A DNA stretch of 64,000 nucleotides from Agrobacterium leguminum (GCF_015704895.1 NZ_JADQWB010000001.1:1-64000), one strand, 5' to 3'. Counted from the stretch's first letter, positions 37,885 through 47,697 are shown. Numbers and translations are program-made. Notes: a model not told the origin generated them from the sequence alone.

Positions 37885-39075
37885 TTATTCGTTTGCCGTC
37901 ACCGTGACGCCGAGCATTTTCGGCAGGGTGTTCGGTGCGCCCATCGCAGCGCCCATGATCATCGGGAACGGAACCGGCTTTTCCGGCTCCGCCGTGATCG
38001 AGAAGTTTTTCGGATTGTCGACATAGGCGTTGACGGCCGCCGACACCATGTTCTGCAATTCCGGAACGTTGAGCGAGGCCATCATGATCGGGGCCATGCC
38101 CTTGATGGTCTGGGCAAGCTGATCGCCCGTCATACCCTGCTGGCTTGCCGCATAGTCGATGGCGCGCTTGGTGATGCTGGCGTCTTCAAAGCTGATTTCA
38201 GCGTTGATGAAGGAGAGCTGCTGCATCAGACCCAGCATGGCAAGGCTTGCTGCCTGGTCCGCCTGTTCCTTGTTCGGATTGGCGGCCTGCGCCTTCACCG
38301 TCTCCTGCATCGACTTGATGAAGGCGAGCGTGTAGCCGGAGAAACCGAACGACATGTTCAGGCGGCCGACATCATCGAGGTCGATGGCGTATTCTTCAAC
38401 ATCGATAGTACCGGAGGCCACTTCCCAGCTGCCACTCATGGTCATGTCGCCGGAGAGCGCCTGCAGTTTCAGCTTTTCAATCGCGTCCTTGGTCGCAGGA
38501 TCGGTCACTTCGCTGAGATCGGCCTTGAAACCGGAAGCGTCGAGTTCGAAGCCGATAGAGTTCTTGTCATCGCTGACCGACATCGTCGCGCTAGTTTCCT
38601 CAAGCGAGAAAGCCGGCTTGCCGTCGATGGAAACGGAAACCGGGCCGCTATGCGCTTCGTCGTAGAACATCAGCGCATCGACGGTGCCGGTGGTGGAGTC
38701 TGCGGGAATGACGAGACCGGACATGTAGATGTCGCTTGCCTTGATCTCCACGTTTTCCTGTTTGTAGTCGATATTGTCGAAGCGGGCGTTCTTGATCTTG
38801 TAGCCGCCGTTGTTTTCCTCGACGCCTTCGAGCGTCACATTACCGACCGGGATCTTCTTGGCCGGATCGGCGACTGCGTTGAAGGTCACGCTGTTGAGGG
38901 TCACCGTCGAGCCGTTGACGGCGACGGAGCCGGCGGCGATCTCGCCGCCCTGTGCGGCATAGGCCGCATTGATCTTCTTCAGCACATCCCCGCCATCCAG
39001 CGCGAAAGCCGGCGCTGAAAGCGTAAGAAGCGCGGCACTCGCGAAAAGAACCTGCCGGGTGGATTTCAGTCTCAT
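37885..39075 (-). CDS. Secreted protein of unknown function
   Basis: A 396-residue exported protein with a clear signal peptide (RQVLFASAALLTLSAPAFA, cleavage near residue 25). The mature chain is acidic, rich in Ala, Asp, Ser and Thr, with long alternating strands (GSVAVNGSTVTLNSVTF, GNVTLEGVEENN) followed by helices; it resembles repeated-beta periplasmic proteins of the DUF945/AsmA-like kind, though no firm family match was possible. No catalytic motif is seen. The promoter region upstream contains the dyad TTCGAATTCGAA near 39115-39126. Confidence 0.8.
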   Translation of the reverse strand: MRLKSTRQVLFASAALLTLSAPAFALDGGDVLKKINAAYAAQGGEIAAGSVAVNGSTVTLNSVTFNAVADPAKKIPVGNVTLEGVEENNGGYKIKNARFDNIDYKQENVEIKASDIYMSGLVIPADSTTGTVDALMFYDEAHSGPVSVSIDGKPAFSLEETSATMSVSDDKNSIGFELDASGFKADLSEVTDPATKDAIEKLKLQALSGDMTMSGSWEVASGTIDVEEYAIDLDDVGRLNMSFGFSGYTLAFIKSMQETVKAQAANPNKEQADQAASLAMLGLMQQLSFINAEISFEDASITKRAIDYAASQQGMTGDQLAQTIKGMAPIMMASLNVPELQNMVSAAVNAYVDNPKNFSITAEPEKPVPFPMIMGAAMGAPNTLPKMLGVTVTANE

Positions 39076-39304
39076 GATGTTTCTTCCCTCAACGTACGGC
39101 TGTGTACCGTGTTCGAATTCGAATGCTGATACTTATATTCGCGATTATTCAAAGGTCTATAGGATTTAGATCGATTCCCATGACGGCGGCATTGCGGTAT
39201 TTGCAACGCGGTTAACAAAAAATCGCATGAAAGGGTTGCGTTCATCCACAGGCGCGACCCCCGAATTTCTTGCCGGGAATCGGCATTTCCGCTAGTCAAG
39301 CACC

Positions 39305-41557
39305 ATGGGAAAAAATCTTGTACCTCCGTCCGGCGGAGACGATAACATTCATCCGGTCGATTTGAAGGCGGCGCTTGAAGAGCGCTACCTCGCTTACGCC
39401 TTGTCCACGATCATGCATCGTGCGCTGCCGGATGTGCGCGACGGCCTGAAGCCGGTTCACCGCCGCATCATTCACGCCATGAGCGAAATGGGCATCCGCC
39501 CCAACTCGGCCTTCAAGAAATGCGCCCGTATCGTCGGTGACGTGATCGGTAAATTCCACCCGCATGGCGACCAGTCTGTCTATGACGCGCTGGTGCGTCT
39601 CGCGCAGGATTTCTCGCAGCGTTATCCGATCGTCGACGGGCAGGGCAATTTCGGCAATATCGATGGCGACGGCGCCGCCGCCTATCGTTACACCGAAGCG
39701 CGCATGACCGAGGTTGCGGCGCTGCTGCTCGAGGGCATCGGCGAGGATGCGGTGGATTTCCGCGCCACCTATAACGAGGAAGACGAGGAACCGGTCGTCC
39801 TGCCGGGCGCATTCCCCAATCTGCTCGCCAACGGCGCCTCCGGTATTGCGGTGGGCATGGCGACCTCTATCCCGCCGCATAACGCCCACGAACTTTGCGA
39901 CGCGGCGCTCCATCTCATCAAGCATCCCGATGCGACGGTTGAAAAGCTGGTGGAATTCATTCCCGGCCCCGACCTGCCGACGGGCGGCGTGATCGTTGAG
40001 AGCCGTGAGAATATTCTCGATGCCTATAAGACCGGCCGCGGCGGTTTCCGCGTGCGCGCCAAATGGGAAACGGAAGATCTCGGCCGTGGCGGTTACCAGA
40101 TCGTCATCACCGAAATTCCCTTCCAGGTGCAGAAATCGCGCCTGATCGAGAAGATCGCCGAGCTGCTGATTGCCCGCAAGCTGCCGCTGCTCGAGGATAT
40201 TCGCGACGAATCGGCCGAAGACGTGCGCATCGTGCTGGTGCCGAAGAGCCGCACCGTCGATGCGACGCTGCTGATGGAATCGCTGTTCCGCCTGTCCGAC
40301 CTCGAAAGCCGCCTGCCGCTCAACATGAACGTGCTGTCGCTCGGCAAGGTGCCGAAGGTGATGGCGCTGAACGAGGTGCTGAGCGAGTGGCTGGCGCACC
40401 GCAAGGATGTGCTGGTCCGCCGTTCCCGCCACCGTCTGGCGGCCATCGACCGCAGGCTGGAAATTCTGGGCGGCCTGCTCGTCGCCTATCTCAATCTCGA
40501 CGAGGTGATCCGCATCATCCGCGAGGAGGATGAGCCGAAACAGGTGATGATGACCAAGTGGTCGCTCACCGACAATCAGGCCGAAGCCATCCTCAACATG
40601 CGGCTGCGCAATCTGCGCAAGCTCGAGGAATTCGAAATCCGCAAGGAGTTTGATGAACTCAGCAGCGAGAAGGCAGAGATCGAGGGGCTGCTTGCCTCTG
40701 ATGACAAGCAGTGGCAGACCGTCGCCTGGGAAATCGGCGAGGTCAAAAAGAAATATGCCAAGGCAACCGAAATCGGCCGCCGCCGCACGCAGTTCGCGGA
40801 TGCGCCGGACGCCGATATCGAGGCCATCCAGCAGGCGATGATCGAAAAGGAACCGGTCACCATCGTCATCTCGCAGAAGGGCTGGATCCGGGCGCTGAAG
40901 GGGCATATGTCCGACACCTCGTCGCTCACTTTCAAGGAAGGCGATGGCCCGAAGCTGGCCTTCCCGGCGCAGACGACCGACAAGCTGCTGCTGCTGACGA
41001 CGGGCGGCAAGGCCTATACGCTCGGCGCCGACAAGCTGCCGGGCGGTCGTGGCCATGGCGAGCCTATCCGCATCATGGTCGACATGGAGAACGATCAGGA
41101 CATCCTGACTGCCTTCGTGCACGATCCATCGCGTAAGCTGCTGCTCGTCTCCACCGCCGGCAACGGTTTCATCGTGCCCGAGAGCGAAATGGTCGCGAAT
41201 ACCCGCAAGGGCAAGCAGATCATGAATGTCTCCATGCCGGATGAGGCCAAGCTCGCCGTGCCGGTCACGGGCGACCATGTCGCCGTCGTCGGCGAGAACC
41301 GCAAGCTCCTGGCCTTCCCGCTTTCGCAGGTGCCGGAAATGTCGCGCGGCAAGGGTGTGCGCCTGCAGCGTTACAAGGATGGCGGCGTCGTCGACGTGAA
41401 ATGCTTCGCGCTTGCCGAAGGCTTGTCATGGTCCGACACGGCCGGGCGTCTCTTCAACAAGGTGGGCGAAGAACTGCGCGAATGGCTGGCCGACCGCGCA
41501 ACGGCAGGCCGCACCGTGCCGAAGGGCTTTCCGCGCAGCGGGAAGTTTGGCGGCTGA
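39305..41557 (+). CDS. parC: DNA topoisomerase IV subunit A
   Basis: A 750-residue type II topoisomerase A subunit that decatenates daughter chromosomes. The winged-helix active site has [11 protein letters not shown], with Tyr129 the catalytic tyrosine. [16 protein letters not shown] sequence ([12 protein letters not shown]) is the quinolone-determining region. The C-terminal domain contains six-bladed pinwheel repeats but lacks the GyrA box (QRRGGKG), which separates ParC from GyrA. It is monocistronic with a hairpin at 41564. A 660-codon open frame on the other strand is a shadow of this gene. Confidence 0.96.
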   Translation: MGKNLVPPSGGDDNIHPVDLKAALEERYLAYALSTIMHRALPDVRDGLKPVHRRIIHAMSEMGIRPNSAFKKCARIVGDVIGKFHPHGDQSVYDALVRLAQDFSQRYPIVDGQGNFGNIDGDGAAAYRYTEARMTEVAALLLEGIGEDAVDFRATYNEEDEEPVVLPGAFPNLLANGASGIAVGMATSIPPHNAHELCDAALHLIKHPDATVEKLVEFIPGPDLPTGGVIVESRENILDAYKTGRGGFRVRAKWETEDLGRGGYQIVITEIPFQVQKSRLIEKIAELLIARKLPLLEDIRDESAEDVRIVLVPKSRTVDATLLMESLFRLSDLESRLPLNMNVLSLGKVPKVMALNEVLSEWLAHRKDVLVRRSRHRLAAIDRRLEILGGLLVAYLNLDEVIRIIREEDEPKQVMMTKWSLTDNQAEAILNMRLRNLRKLEEFEIRKEFDELSSEKAEIEGLLASDDKQWQTVAWEIGEVKKKYAKATEIGRRRTQFADAPDADIEAIQQAMIEKEPVTIVISQKGWIRALKGHMSDTSSLTFKEGDGPKLAFPAQTTDKLLLLTTGGKAYTLGADKLPGGRGHGEPIRIMVDMENDQDILTAFVHDPSRKLLLVSTAGNGFIVPESEMVANTRKGKQIMNVSMPDEAKLAVPVTGDHVAVVGENRKLLAFPLSQVPEMSRGKGVRLQRYKDGGVVDVKCFALAEGLSWSDTAGRLFNKVGEELREWLADRATAGRTVPKGFPRSGKFGG

Positions 41558-41563
41558 TATTTG

Positions 41564-41595
41564 AACGTCGTCCCGGGGCTGTCCCGGGACGTTTT
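41564..41595 (+). terminator. Hairpin terminator after parC
   Basis: AACGTCGTCCCGGG and CCCGGGACGTTTT form a stable hairpin eight bases after the parC stop, with a short T tract. Confidence 0.8.
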
Positions 41596-41631
41596 CAATC
41601 TCATGTGTTTGGCAATCAAACCACCTAGTGC

Positions 41632-41877
41632 TTATGACTTCGCGAGCGCTTTTAAAGCAACGTGGTACTTGCGCATCGCTTGCCGTGCATGTTCCAGCTG
41701 ACGATCAAAGTCACCTGTTGCTTCTTCGTTCGGGCGCTCAGCAGTTCGCAATTCAAGTACGTTGCCGTCAGTTCTTGAACTGAGAACGTCGCCAATCTTC
41801 CAGCCAAGCCGTTCAAGCATATCCTTCGGGATGACAACGCCTGCCTCTTCACCGAACTCGCAAATGGTTGCTTTCAT
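41632..41877 (-). CDS. Orphan AbrB/MazE-type antitoxin
   Basis: An 81-residue protein with an N-terminal SpoVT/AbrB DNA-binding domain: ICEFGEEAGVVIPKDMLERLGWKIGDVL. The C-terminal half (DFDRQLEHARQAMRKYHVALKALAKS) is the toxin-binding tail seen in MazE-like antitoxins that partner with Doc/Fic-type toxins. The gene has 6-8 bp of spacer to an AGT-rich RBS region and an AT-rich promoter (TTGGAG... then TTTAGC) but no toxin gene follows it: its downstream neighbour is the parC terminator. Codon usage is noticeably less GC-rich than around it, which suggests acquisition by transfer. Confidence 0.8.
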   Translation of the reverse strand: MKATICEFGEEAGVVIPKDMLERLGWKIGDVLSSRTDGNVLELRTAERPNEEATGDFDRQLEHARQAMRKYHVALKALAKS

Positions 41878-41937
41878 CTGAAATACTCCAAGTTTGATTG
41901 GAGTTTAGCATGCGATTTTGACGGTTGGACCAGCCCG

Positions 41938-42696
41938 TTACTTTTCTTCCGGCGTATAAACCTCCCACCCGCGCGGCGTCAGATGTTCCTGCGGATGGTA
42001 GCGGGTCTTGTAGCCCATCTTTTCCGAACCATCGACCCAGTAGCCGAGATAGACATGCGGCAGGCCGAGCGCGCGCGTGCGGGTGATGTGATCGATGATC
42101 ATGAAGGTGCCGAGCGAGCGTTTTTCGAGATCGGGATTGAAGAAGGAATAGACCATCGACAGGCCGTCGCTCATCACGTCGCTGAGCGCCACGGCCAGAA
42201 GTTCGCCGCGTTTGCTGGAATCGATGCCGGAGCCGGGTTCGCGCACGCGGTATTCGATGATGCGGGTGTTCACATGCGTGTCTTCCACCATGATCGCATA
42301 GTCCAGCGCCGACATGTCGGACATGCCTCCCGACTGGTGGCGGTGGTCGAGATAGCGGCGAAACAGGGCGAATTGTTCGGTGGAGGGCTCGGCGGCGTGA
42401 ACCGTGGCGACGACATCCCTGTTGGCGGCAAGAACGCGCCGCATCGATTTCGTTGGCTGGAACTGTTCAGTCAGGATACGCACGGAGACGCAGGCGCGGC
42501 AGTTTTCGCAGGCCGGGCGATAGGCGATGTTCTGCGAGCGCCTGAAACCGCCCTGGGTCAGAAGATCGTTCATTTCCGAAGCGCGCGGGCCGACCAGATG
42601 GGTGAAGACCTTCCGCTCCATCTGGTTCGGCAGATAGGGGCAGGTGGCCGGCGCCGTAAGATAGAATTGGGGAGAGGGCGTCGCCTGCGTGTTCAT
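41938..42696 (-). CDS. bpt: Aspartate/glutamate leucyltransferase (N-end rule)
   Basis: A 252-residue arginyl/leucyl-tRNA-protein transferase of the Bpt type, which attaches leucine to proteins starting with Asp or Glu so that ClpS/ClpAP can degrade them. Typical blocks are [30 protein letters not shown] with the conserved cysteines, and [16 protein letters not shown], then [16 protein letters not shown] start at the ATG at 42696; a start at 42747 would add 17 unsupported residues. It sits downstream of the RDD gene with 178 bp between. Confidence 0.94.
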   Translation of the reverse strand: MNTQATPSPQFYLTAPATCPYLPNQMERKVFTHLVGPRASEMNDLLTQGGFRRSQNIAYRPACENCRACVSVRILTEQFQPTKSMRRVLAANRDVVATVHAAEPSTEQFALFRRYLDHRHQSGGMSDMSALDYAIMVEDTHVNTRIIEYRVREPGSGIDSSKRGELLAVALSDVMSDGLSMVYSFFNPDLEKRSLGTFMIIDHITRTRALGLPHVYLGYWVDGSEKMGYKTRYHPQEHLTPRGWEVYTPEEK

Positions 42697-42874
42697 CGAA
42701 CCGTGATCGCCTCCTGCGTCTGTTATGAAAGCGCGCCGCGATTTCACGGGGTTGGCGGCGGCGCTTCAAGCGACATGCATAATGTCACAGAATGGCAAAA
42801 TGCCGGAAAACGTCAACTGCGAGATGCGGCATTTGCGGGGTTTGAAAGCCACGTTTGCGTGGCTTTCCGCAATA

Positions 42875-43333
42875 TCAGCGCGTTCTGACGATGACGGTGC
42901 CGAGCAGGAAGTCGTGAACGAGGCGCGAACGCTCGGTAAACAGGCCTGCAAGCAGGATCAGCGGCGTCAAAACCGAGTTGATGACCCAGAAAAGCACGAT
43001 GTGAACGGTCGACAGCAGGAAATCGATTCGCCGCCCGTCCATCCGCGCCATCGCGATCCCCATCGCCCGCATGCCGGGGGTCGCCTGCGAGGGGCCGCCA
43101 AGTGTCATGCCGAAATAAAGCACCGCAACGATGACGAACAGCGCCGGATAGAGGAAGAAGCCGAGGCCGAGGGTAATCACGCCGAGGAAGAAGACGATGA
43201 CCGCGGCCGGAATGCACAGCAGGAGAACGATCGCATAATCGATCAGGAACGCGAAGACCCGTCGGCTCAGGACGCCGCTATAGGCGCGCCAGTCATCCGG
43301 TGCGGCATAAGTGGGGTTCTGGTCGAGGCTCAT
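42875..43333 (-). CDS. RDD family membrane protein
   Basis: A 152-residue protein with an RDD domain: the arginine-aspartate pair appears as RRVFAFLIDYAIVLL near the start, followed by three to four transmembrane helices. RDD proteins are poorly understood; some act as Na+/H+ antiporters or help fold other membrane proteins. It sits between hemB and bpt, all leftward, about 100 bp from each neighbour. Confidence 0.88.
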   Translation of the reverse strand: MSLDQNPTYAAPDDWRAYSGVLSRRVFAFLIDYAIVLLLCIPAAVIVFFLGVITLGLGFFLYPALFVIVAVLYFGMTLGGPSQATPGMRAMGIAMARMDGRRIDFLLSTVHIVLFWVINSVLTPLILLAGLFTERSRLVHDFLLGTVIVRTR

Positions 43334-43431
43334 CGGTCGTTTTCTCCTGAGAGGGTATGACAGCGCGGCATGAGTGCCGTGTCAGCAGACAATATGGGAA
43401 GAAAACGACCGAATACAATAAGTGCGGGGCC

Positions 43432-44445
43432 TTAGCCCTTTGCGAGTTTGCGTGCGGCCTCGATGGCGAAATAGGTCAGAACGCCATCGCAACCGGCACG
43501 CTTGAAACAGAGAAGCGTTTCCATCATCACGCGCTCGCCGTCGATCCAGCCATTCATCGCGGCAGCCTTGATCTGGGTATATTCGCCGGAGACCTGATAG
43601 GCGAAGGTCGGAAGGCCGAAATTTTCCTTCAGCCGCCAGCAGATGTCGAGATAGGGCAGGCCGGGCTTGACCATCAGCATATCGGCACCTTCCTCCACGT
43701 CGAGGGCGGCATCGCGGATCGCCTCCATGCCGTTGGCAGGGCTGATGTAATAGCTGTTCTTGTCGCCCTTCAGCAGGCCGGCCGTGGAGATGGCCTCGCG
43801 ATAGGGACCGTAGTATCCCGAAGCGAATTTCGTCGCATAGGACATGATGCCGACATTCTGGTGCCCGGCGGCATCGAGACCCCGACGGATGGCGCCGATA
43901 CGGCCATCCATCATTTCCGATGGAGAAATAATGTCCGATCCCGCTTCCGCCTGAAGGATCGCCGCCTTGACGACCTGTTCTACCGTCTCGTCATTGACGA
44001 TCTCGTCGCCGCGCAGAATGCCGTCATGACCGTGGCTGGTGAAGGGATCGAGCGCGACATCGGTGATCATGCCGATATTGGGAACGGCTTTCTTGACGGC
44101 GATGGTTGCCTGATTGATGAGATTATTCGCCTCGAGCGCGTTGGAACCGGTCTCGTCGCGCAGCTCCATTTCGATGTTCGGAAAGGTCGCGATTGCCGGA
44201 ATGCCGAGATCGGCGGCCTCTTTCGCGGCTTCGACCAGCTTGTCGACGCTCATGCGGTTGACGCCGGGCATCGCCGGAATGGGATCGAGAATATTGCTGC
44301 CCGGCACGATAAAGACCGGCCAGATGAGATCGTCGACGGTGAGGCGGCTTTCCTGCACCAGACGGCGCGTCCAATCCGCCTTGCGATTGCGCCGCATGCG
44401 ACGATGGCCGGTGATCTCGTCGACCAGATGCGTTTTGTCCTGCAT
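43432..44445 (-). CDS. hemB: Delta-aminolevulinic acid dehydratase (porphobilinogen synthase)
   Basis: HemB joins two molecules of 5-aminolevulinate into porphobilinogen in heme synthesis. The 337 residues include both Schiff-base lysines, Lys206 (SYATK) and Lys260 (LMVKPGLPYLD). In the metal site DVALDPFTSHGHDG, the three cysteines of zinc-type enzymes are replaced by Ala and Asp, which is the magnesium-type signature of rhizobial HemB. I place the start at the ATG at 44445 (MQDKTHLVDE); the frame is open to 44964. It is divergent from the DUF6163 gene. Confidence 0.96.
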   Translation of the reverse strand: MQDKTHLVDEITGHRRMRRNRKADWTRRLVQESRLTVDDLIWPVFIVPGSNILDPIPAMPGVNRMSVDKLVEAAKEAADLGIPAIATFPNIEMELRDETGSNALEANNLINQATIAVKKAVPNIGMITDVALDPFTSHGHDGILRGDEIVNDETVEQVVKAAILQAEAGSDIISPSEMMDGRIGAIRRGLDAAGHQNVGIMSYATKFASGYYGPYREAISTAGLLKGDKNSYYISPANGMEAIRDAALDVEEGADMLMVKPGLPYLDICWRLKENFGLPTFAYQVSGEYTQIKAAAMNGWIDGERVMMETLLCFKRAGCDGVLTYFAIEAARKLAKG

Positions 44446-44619
44446 GTAAGAATGTCCTTCGATCAAATTTGGAAAGCTGCATAGCATGAAGCTTGGCCCA
44501 TGCGAATGCGACAATCTTCCCTCATCGGCGTCCTGCGATGACGATGATGCTTTGACAAGGCAGGCGGCGGGATTCAATATGGGCTGGTCGCCCGTTCGTC
44601 GAGACCGTATCTTCCGGCC

Positions 44620-45057
44620 ATGGAACCTGATTCTCAACCTCTGCCGAAACGCCCGCTTACGGAAATCCTCTTTCTGGTCTTCATGAGGCTGGTCGCGGTT
44701 TCCTGTTTCTGGTTCGGCCTGCAATATTGGGCGATGCTGACGGGCTACTCGCTTGGGGGGCATGGGCGGTTCGATATGCTGAACCTGCCCTGGCGCGTGG
44801 CCGGCAGCGCGCTGGCCGTTATTTTCCCTGTCGCGGCACTCGGTCTGTGGCTCGGGGCCTCCTGGGGCGCGGTCATGTGGGTCATGGGCGCGGGTGCGCA
44901 GATCGCCATGTATAAGGTGTGGCCGCATATCTTCGGCGCCAACACGCTCGTACCCGTCATGCACGGCCTTGTGGCAACCATTTATATACTATTCCTGGTC
45001 GCTTTCTGGCTGGATCAGCGCCAGAATGAAGAACGCGCAAGAATTGATTTACCATAA
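44620..45057 (+). CDS. DUF6163-like membrane protein of unknown function
   Basis: A 145-residue protein with about four hydrophobic helices, starting MEPDSQPLPKRPLTEILF and containing RLVAVSCFWFGLQYWAML and FPVAALGLWLGASWGAVMW. The sequence pattern fits a rhizobial membrane family (DUF6163); function unknown. It lies between divergent hemB and the downstream ldtR; the 231-bp space to ldtR contains its own regulatory signals, so it is probably separately transcribed. Confidence 0.75.
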   Translation: MEPDSQPLPKRPLTEILFLVFMRLVAVSCFWFGLQYWAMLTGYSLGGHGRFDMLNLPWRVAGSALAVIFPVAALGLWLGASWGAVMWVMGAGAQIAMYKVWPHIFGANTLVPVMHGLVATIYILFLVAFWLDQRQNEERARIDLP

Positions 45058-45176
45058 GAATAAAGCAATTCGGCCTGATTTTGGGCCGTATTCCATGGCT
45101 AAGTCATTGATTTATAATGGATGACCTTGGACCATTCCCGCTTCGCCACAAGTTGGGCCCTCCCGGGAAAATGCAG

Positions 45177-45191
45177 GTAACCATTTGTTAA
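45177..45191. promoter_or_regulatory. Candidate CtrA box upstream of ldtR
   Basis: GTAA-CCATTTG-TTAA differs by one base from the CtrA consensus TTAA-N7-TTAA. It lies about 100 bp before the ldtR start, in an AT-rich leader that ends with the RBS GAGG. The link to CtrA cell-cycle control is inference from sequence only. Confidence 0.35.
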
Positions 45192-45288
45192 TCGTAGCTT
45201 TTAAGTAGAATTTTATGCGCATTGATTAGGTTCTCACTCAAGGCGGGAGACAAACAAACACACCGCCAAACAAAACAGTGAGGCAGTC

Positions 45289-45801
45289 ATGATCAATAGC
45301 AAAGTTAAGCCCCAGGCCGTTGTTGCCGATGCACATGAAGATACCATCCGCTCGCTCTACATGGAGTCGCTGCACCTGGTGGAACGTCTCCACCGCCGCC
45401 TCCTCGATGTCATCAAGGATGAGTTCGACCGTCAGGGTCGCGATGACGTCAACGCCGTTCAGGCCCTGCTGCTGTTCAACATCGGCAATTCCGAACTGAC
45501 GGCCGGCGAGCTTCGTTCCCGCGGTTATTACCTCGGCTCGAACGTCTCCTACAACGTCAAGAAGCTGGTCGATCTCGGCCTCATCAACCACCAGCGCTCG
45601 CGTGTCGACCGTCGCTCTGTCCGCATCAGCCTGACCGAAAAGGGCCAGGAAATCGCCGAAACGGTTGCCCGCCTTTATGAACGCCACGTCGGTTCGATCG
45701 AAAAGGTCGGCGGCATCGGCACCGGTGAGTTCTCCGAAATGAACAAGCTGCTGCAGCGCCTCGATCGCTTCTGGAACGACTCGATCGCTTACCGCCTGTA
45801 A
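45289..45801 (+). CDS. ldtR: MarR-family regulator LdtR
   Basis: A 170-residue winged-helix MarR protein. The recognition region reads GELRSRGYYLGSNVSYNVKKLVDLGLINHQRSRVDRRSVRISL, split here by the wing DRRSVR. It closely fits LdtR of Liberibacter asiaticus and Sinorhizobium, where LdtR activates the neighbouring L,D-transpeptidase gene ldtP and osmotic tolerance genes. The order ldtR-ldtP here is the same. It starts at the ATG at 45289 with GAGG at the usual distance. Confidence 0.9.
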   Translation: MINSKVKPQAVVADAHEDTIRSLYMESLHLVERLHRRLLDVIKDEFDRQGRDDVNAVQALLLFNIGNSELTAGELRSRGYYLGSNVSYNVKKLVDLGLINHQRSRVDRRSVRISLTEKGQEIAETVARLYERHVGSIEKVGGIGTGEFSEMNKLLQRLDRFWNDSIAYRL

Positions 45802-46167
45802 TATCGCGACGGTTTCACTGTTTAAGCCGGGGGCATCCTTTTGCTCCCGGCTTGCGGATTCCGCGTTGGGCGTTTTTGCGTGTCAAGCCCAGCCCTTCTT
45901 CGAGCCTTCGCCCTGTTTTTCAGGCGAACAAAGCTTCGTGAGATGAGAGCCGTGACACGAATCGGCCATATTGATATGGGACCGGCAAGGGTGAAGGAGC
46001 CGGCTGTTTCTCCTGCTGTCGCGGCAAGTCCCGACCGTTCTGCCAGACAATGGCGCCCAATGGATGGGTGTCGAGTATTACCAGCCGGCAGACACGTTGT
46101 ACGTGTTTGTTAATCATATTGATTTAGGCATTGTTGAGAATGCCGAAGAGAGTGGCTGGTAGGTAGA
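45802..46167 (+). promoter_or_regulatory. ldtR-ldtP intergenic region with hairpin
   Basis: 366 bp without a supported gene. A stable hairpin AAGCCGGGGGC with GCTCCCGGCTT spans 45824-45852, without a T tract, just behind ldtR; it may trim or attenuate transcripts. The right end (46100-46160) is AT-rich and contains GTTTGTTAATCATATTGATTTAGG, split by likely promoter and LdtR-binding positions that I could not assign. A frame at 45841-46113 has no coding features. Confidence 0.5.
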
Positions 46168-47499
46168 ATGACAAAGAAATCCGTTTCCGATTCCGTATCG
46201 CGCCGCGCGCTTCTGCGCTCGGCCGTTTCCGTTGGTGCCGCCGCGCTTGCCGCGCCGGCCTTTGCGCAGAACGCGCTCAACGATCTCATGGGCTCTTCGC
46301 GCCGCGGCAACTGGGATGACCAGTTCGACGCCAATACGTCGCGTTCGGCCGTGGGCGTCGTTTCCAACAATCCGGTTCTCGGACGCGAAGCGCCGGTCTA
46401 CATGCAGCAGGCGATCATGCAATATCAGCAGATCGTGCAGAATGGCGGCTGGCCGGAAGTGCCGGCGTCCCAGCAGCGTCTCCAGATCGGCGTTTCCGAT
46501 CCTTCCGTACAGGCGCTGCGCCAGCGACTGATGGTGTCCGGCGACCTGCCGCGTGAAGCCGGCATTTCCAGCGCCTTCGATAGTTACGTCGATGGCGCGC
46601 TGAAGCGTTTTCAGGCCCGTCATGGCCTTCCGGCCGATGGCGTCAGCGGCGAATACACCACGAAGGCGCTCAATGTTTCCGCGCAGATCCGTCTGGCGCA
46701 GCTGCAGACCAACCTCGTTCGCATCCAGTCCATGTCCGGCGATCTCGGCCAGCGTCACCTGATGGTGAATATCCCGGCCGCCGCCATCGAAGCCGTTGAA
46801 AATGAACGCGTCGTGCTGCGCAACACGGCCGTCGTCGGCCGCGCCAGCCGCCCCACTCATGTGATCAATTCCAAGATTTACGAGGTCATCCTCAACCCCT
46901 ACTGGACCGCGCCGCGCTCGATCGTCGAAAAGGACATCGTGCCGCTGATGCAGAAGGATCCGACCTATCTGGAGCGGAACAACATCCGCCTCATCGACGG
47001 CAAGGGGCAGGAAGTTTCACCGACCGCAGTCGACTGGTTCGCGCCGAAGGCTCCGAACCTGATGTTCCGTCAGGACCCCGGCAAGATCAACGCCATGTCG
47101 TCCACGAAGATCAACTTCCACAATCCGAACAACGAATATATGCACGACACGCCGCAGCAGGGCCTGTTCAACAAGCTGATGCGTTTCGAATCCTCCGGCT
47201 GCGTGCGCGTGCAGAACGTGCGCGACCTGACGAGCTGGCTGCTGCGCGACACGCCCGGCTGGTCGCGTCAGGAAATGGAGCGCGTCATCGCCACCCGCGT
47301 CAACACGCCGATCAAGCTGGCGCAGGAAATCCCGGTCTATTTCGTCTACATCACCGCGTGGTCGGCGAAGGACGGCGTGGTGCAGTTCCGCGACGACATC
47401 TATGAAAAGGATGGCAACGCCGAACTGGCGCTCAACACCACGAGCGGCATGGAACAGCCCGCCGGCCCGGTGGATGACGATCTGTTGCCGCGCAACTGA
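46168..47499 (+). CDS. ldtP: L,D-transpeptidase LdtP
   Basis: Periplasmic enzyme that cross-links peptidoglycan through 3-3 bonds or modifies its stem peptides. The 443 residues start with a Tat-like twin-arginine signal (SRRALLRSAVSVGAAALAAPAFA). A peptidoglycan-binding helix domain (VQALRQRLMVSGDLP, AFDSYVDGALKRFQARHGLPADG) precedes the YkuD catalytic domain, whose motif is complete: His326 (YMHDTPQ) and SSGCVRV with the nucleophile Cys345. Under LdtR control in relatives. It ends at the terminator at 47533. Confidence 0.94.
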   Translation: MTKKSVSDSVSRRALLRSAVSVGAAALAAPAFAQNALNDLMGSSRRGNWDDQFDANTSRSAVGVVSNNPVLGREAPVYMQQAIMQYQQIVQNGGWPEVPASQQRLQIGVSDPSVQALRQRLMVSGDLPREAGISSAFDSYVDGALKRFQARHGLPADGVSGEYTTKALNVSAQIRLAQLQTNLVRIQSMSGDLGQRHLMVNIPAAAIEAVENERVVLRNTAVVGRASRPTHVINSKIYEVILNPYWTAPRSIVEKDIVPLMQKDPTYLERNNIRLIDGKGQEVSPTAVDWFAPKAPNLMFRQDPGKINAMSSTKINFHNPNNEYMHDTPQQGLFNKLMRFESSGCVRVQNVRDLTSWLLRDTPGWSRQEMERVIATRVNTPIKLAQEIPVYFVYITAWSAKDGVVQFRDDIYEKDGNAELALNTTSGMEQPAGPVDDDLLPRN

Positions 47500-47532
47500 T
47501 CCGGCATCGCCGCCATTTCATTCCATCACCAT

Positions 47533-47560
47533 GAGCCGCACCTTCGGGTGCGGCTTTTTT
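47533..47560 (+). terminator. Rho-independent terminator after ldtP
   Basis: GAGCCGCAC and GGTGCGGC form a hairpin with a CTTCG loop and a run of six T. Confidence 0.9.
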
Positions 47561-47610
47561 CTTGGCGATTTTCTGAAAACATCTGTCGTTTTTTGTCGCA
47601 ACGTCGCAGT

Positions 47611-47640
47611 TTGACGGGCAAATCTCGCTGCCCGTATTGC
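47611..47640 (+). promoter_or_regulatory. glyA promoter with a dyad between -35 and -10
   Basis: TTGACG (47611-47616) and TATTGC (47635-47640) are 18 bp apart, a good sigma70-type pair. ACGGGCA (47614-47620) and TGCCCGT (47629-47635) form a perfect seven-base inverted repeat centred in the spacer. This layout suggests a repressor operator inside the promoter. It lies about 60 bp before the glyA ATG. Confidence 0.55.
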
Positions 47641-47697
47641 TCTTGTCGGGGCAGGGCGCTAAGACGCCATCGCATTACTGTTTCAGGAGCCTTCACC

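Noticed and set aside
39296..41278. 660-codon open frame on the minus strand
   Set aside because: Complement of parC. The protein is rich in R, H, G and E with no fold signature.
45841..46113. 90-codon frame between ldtR and ldtP
   Set aside because: No RBS, poor codon bias and no motif; the region is better explained as regulatory DNA.
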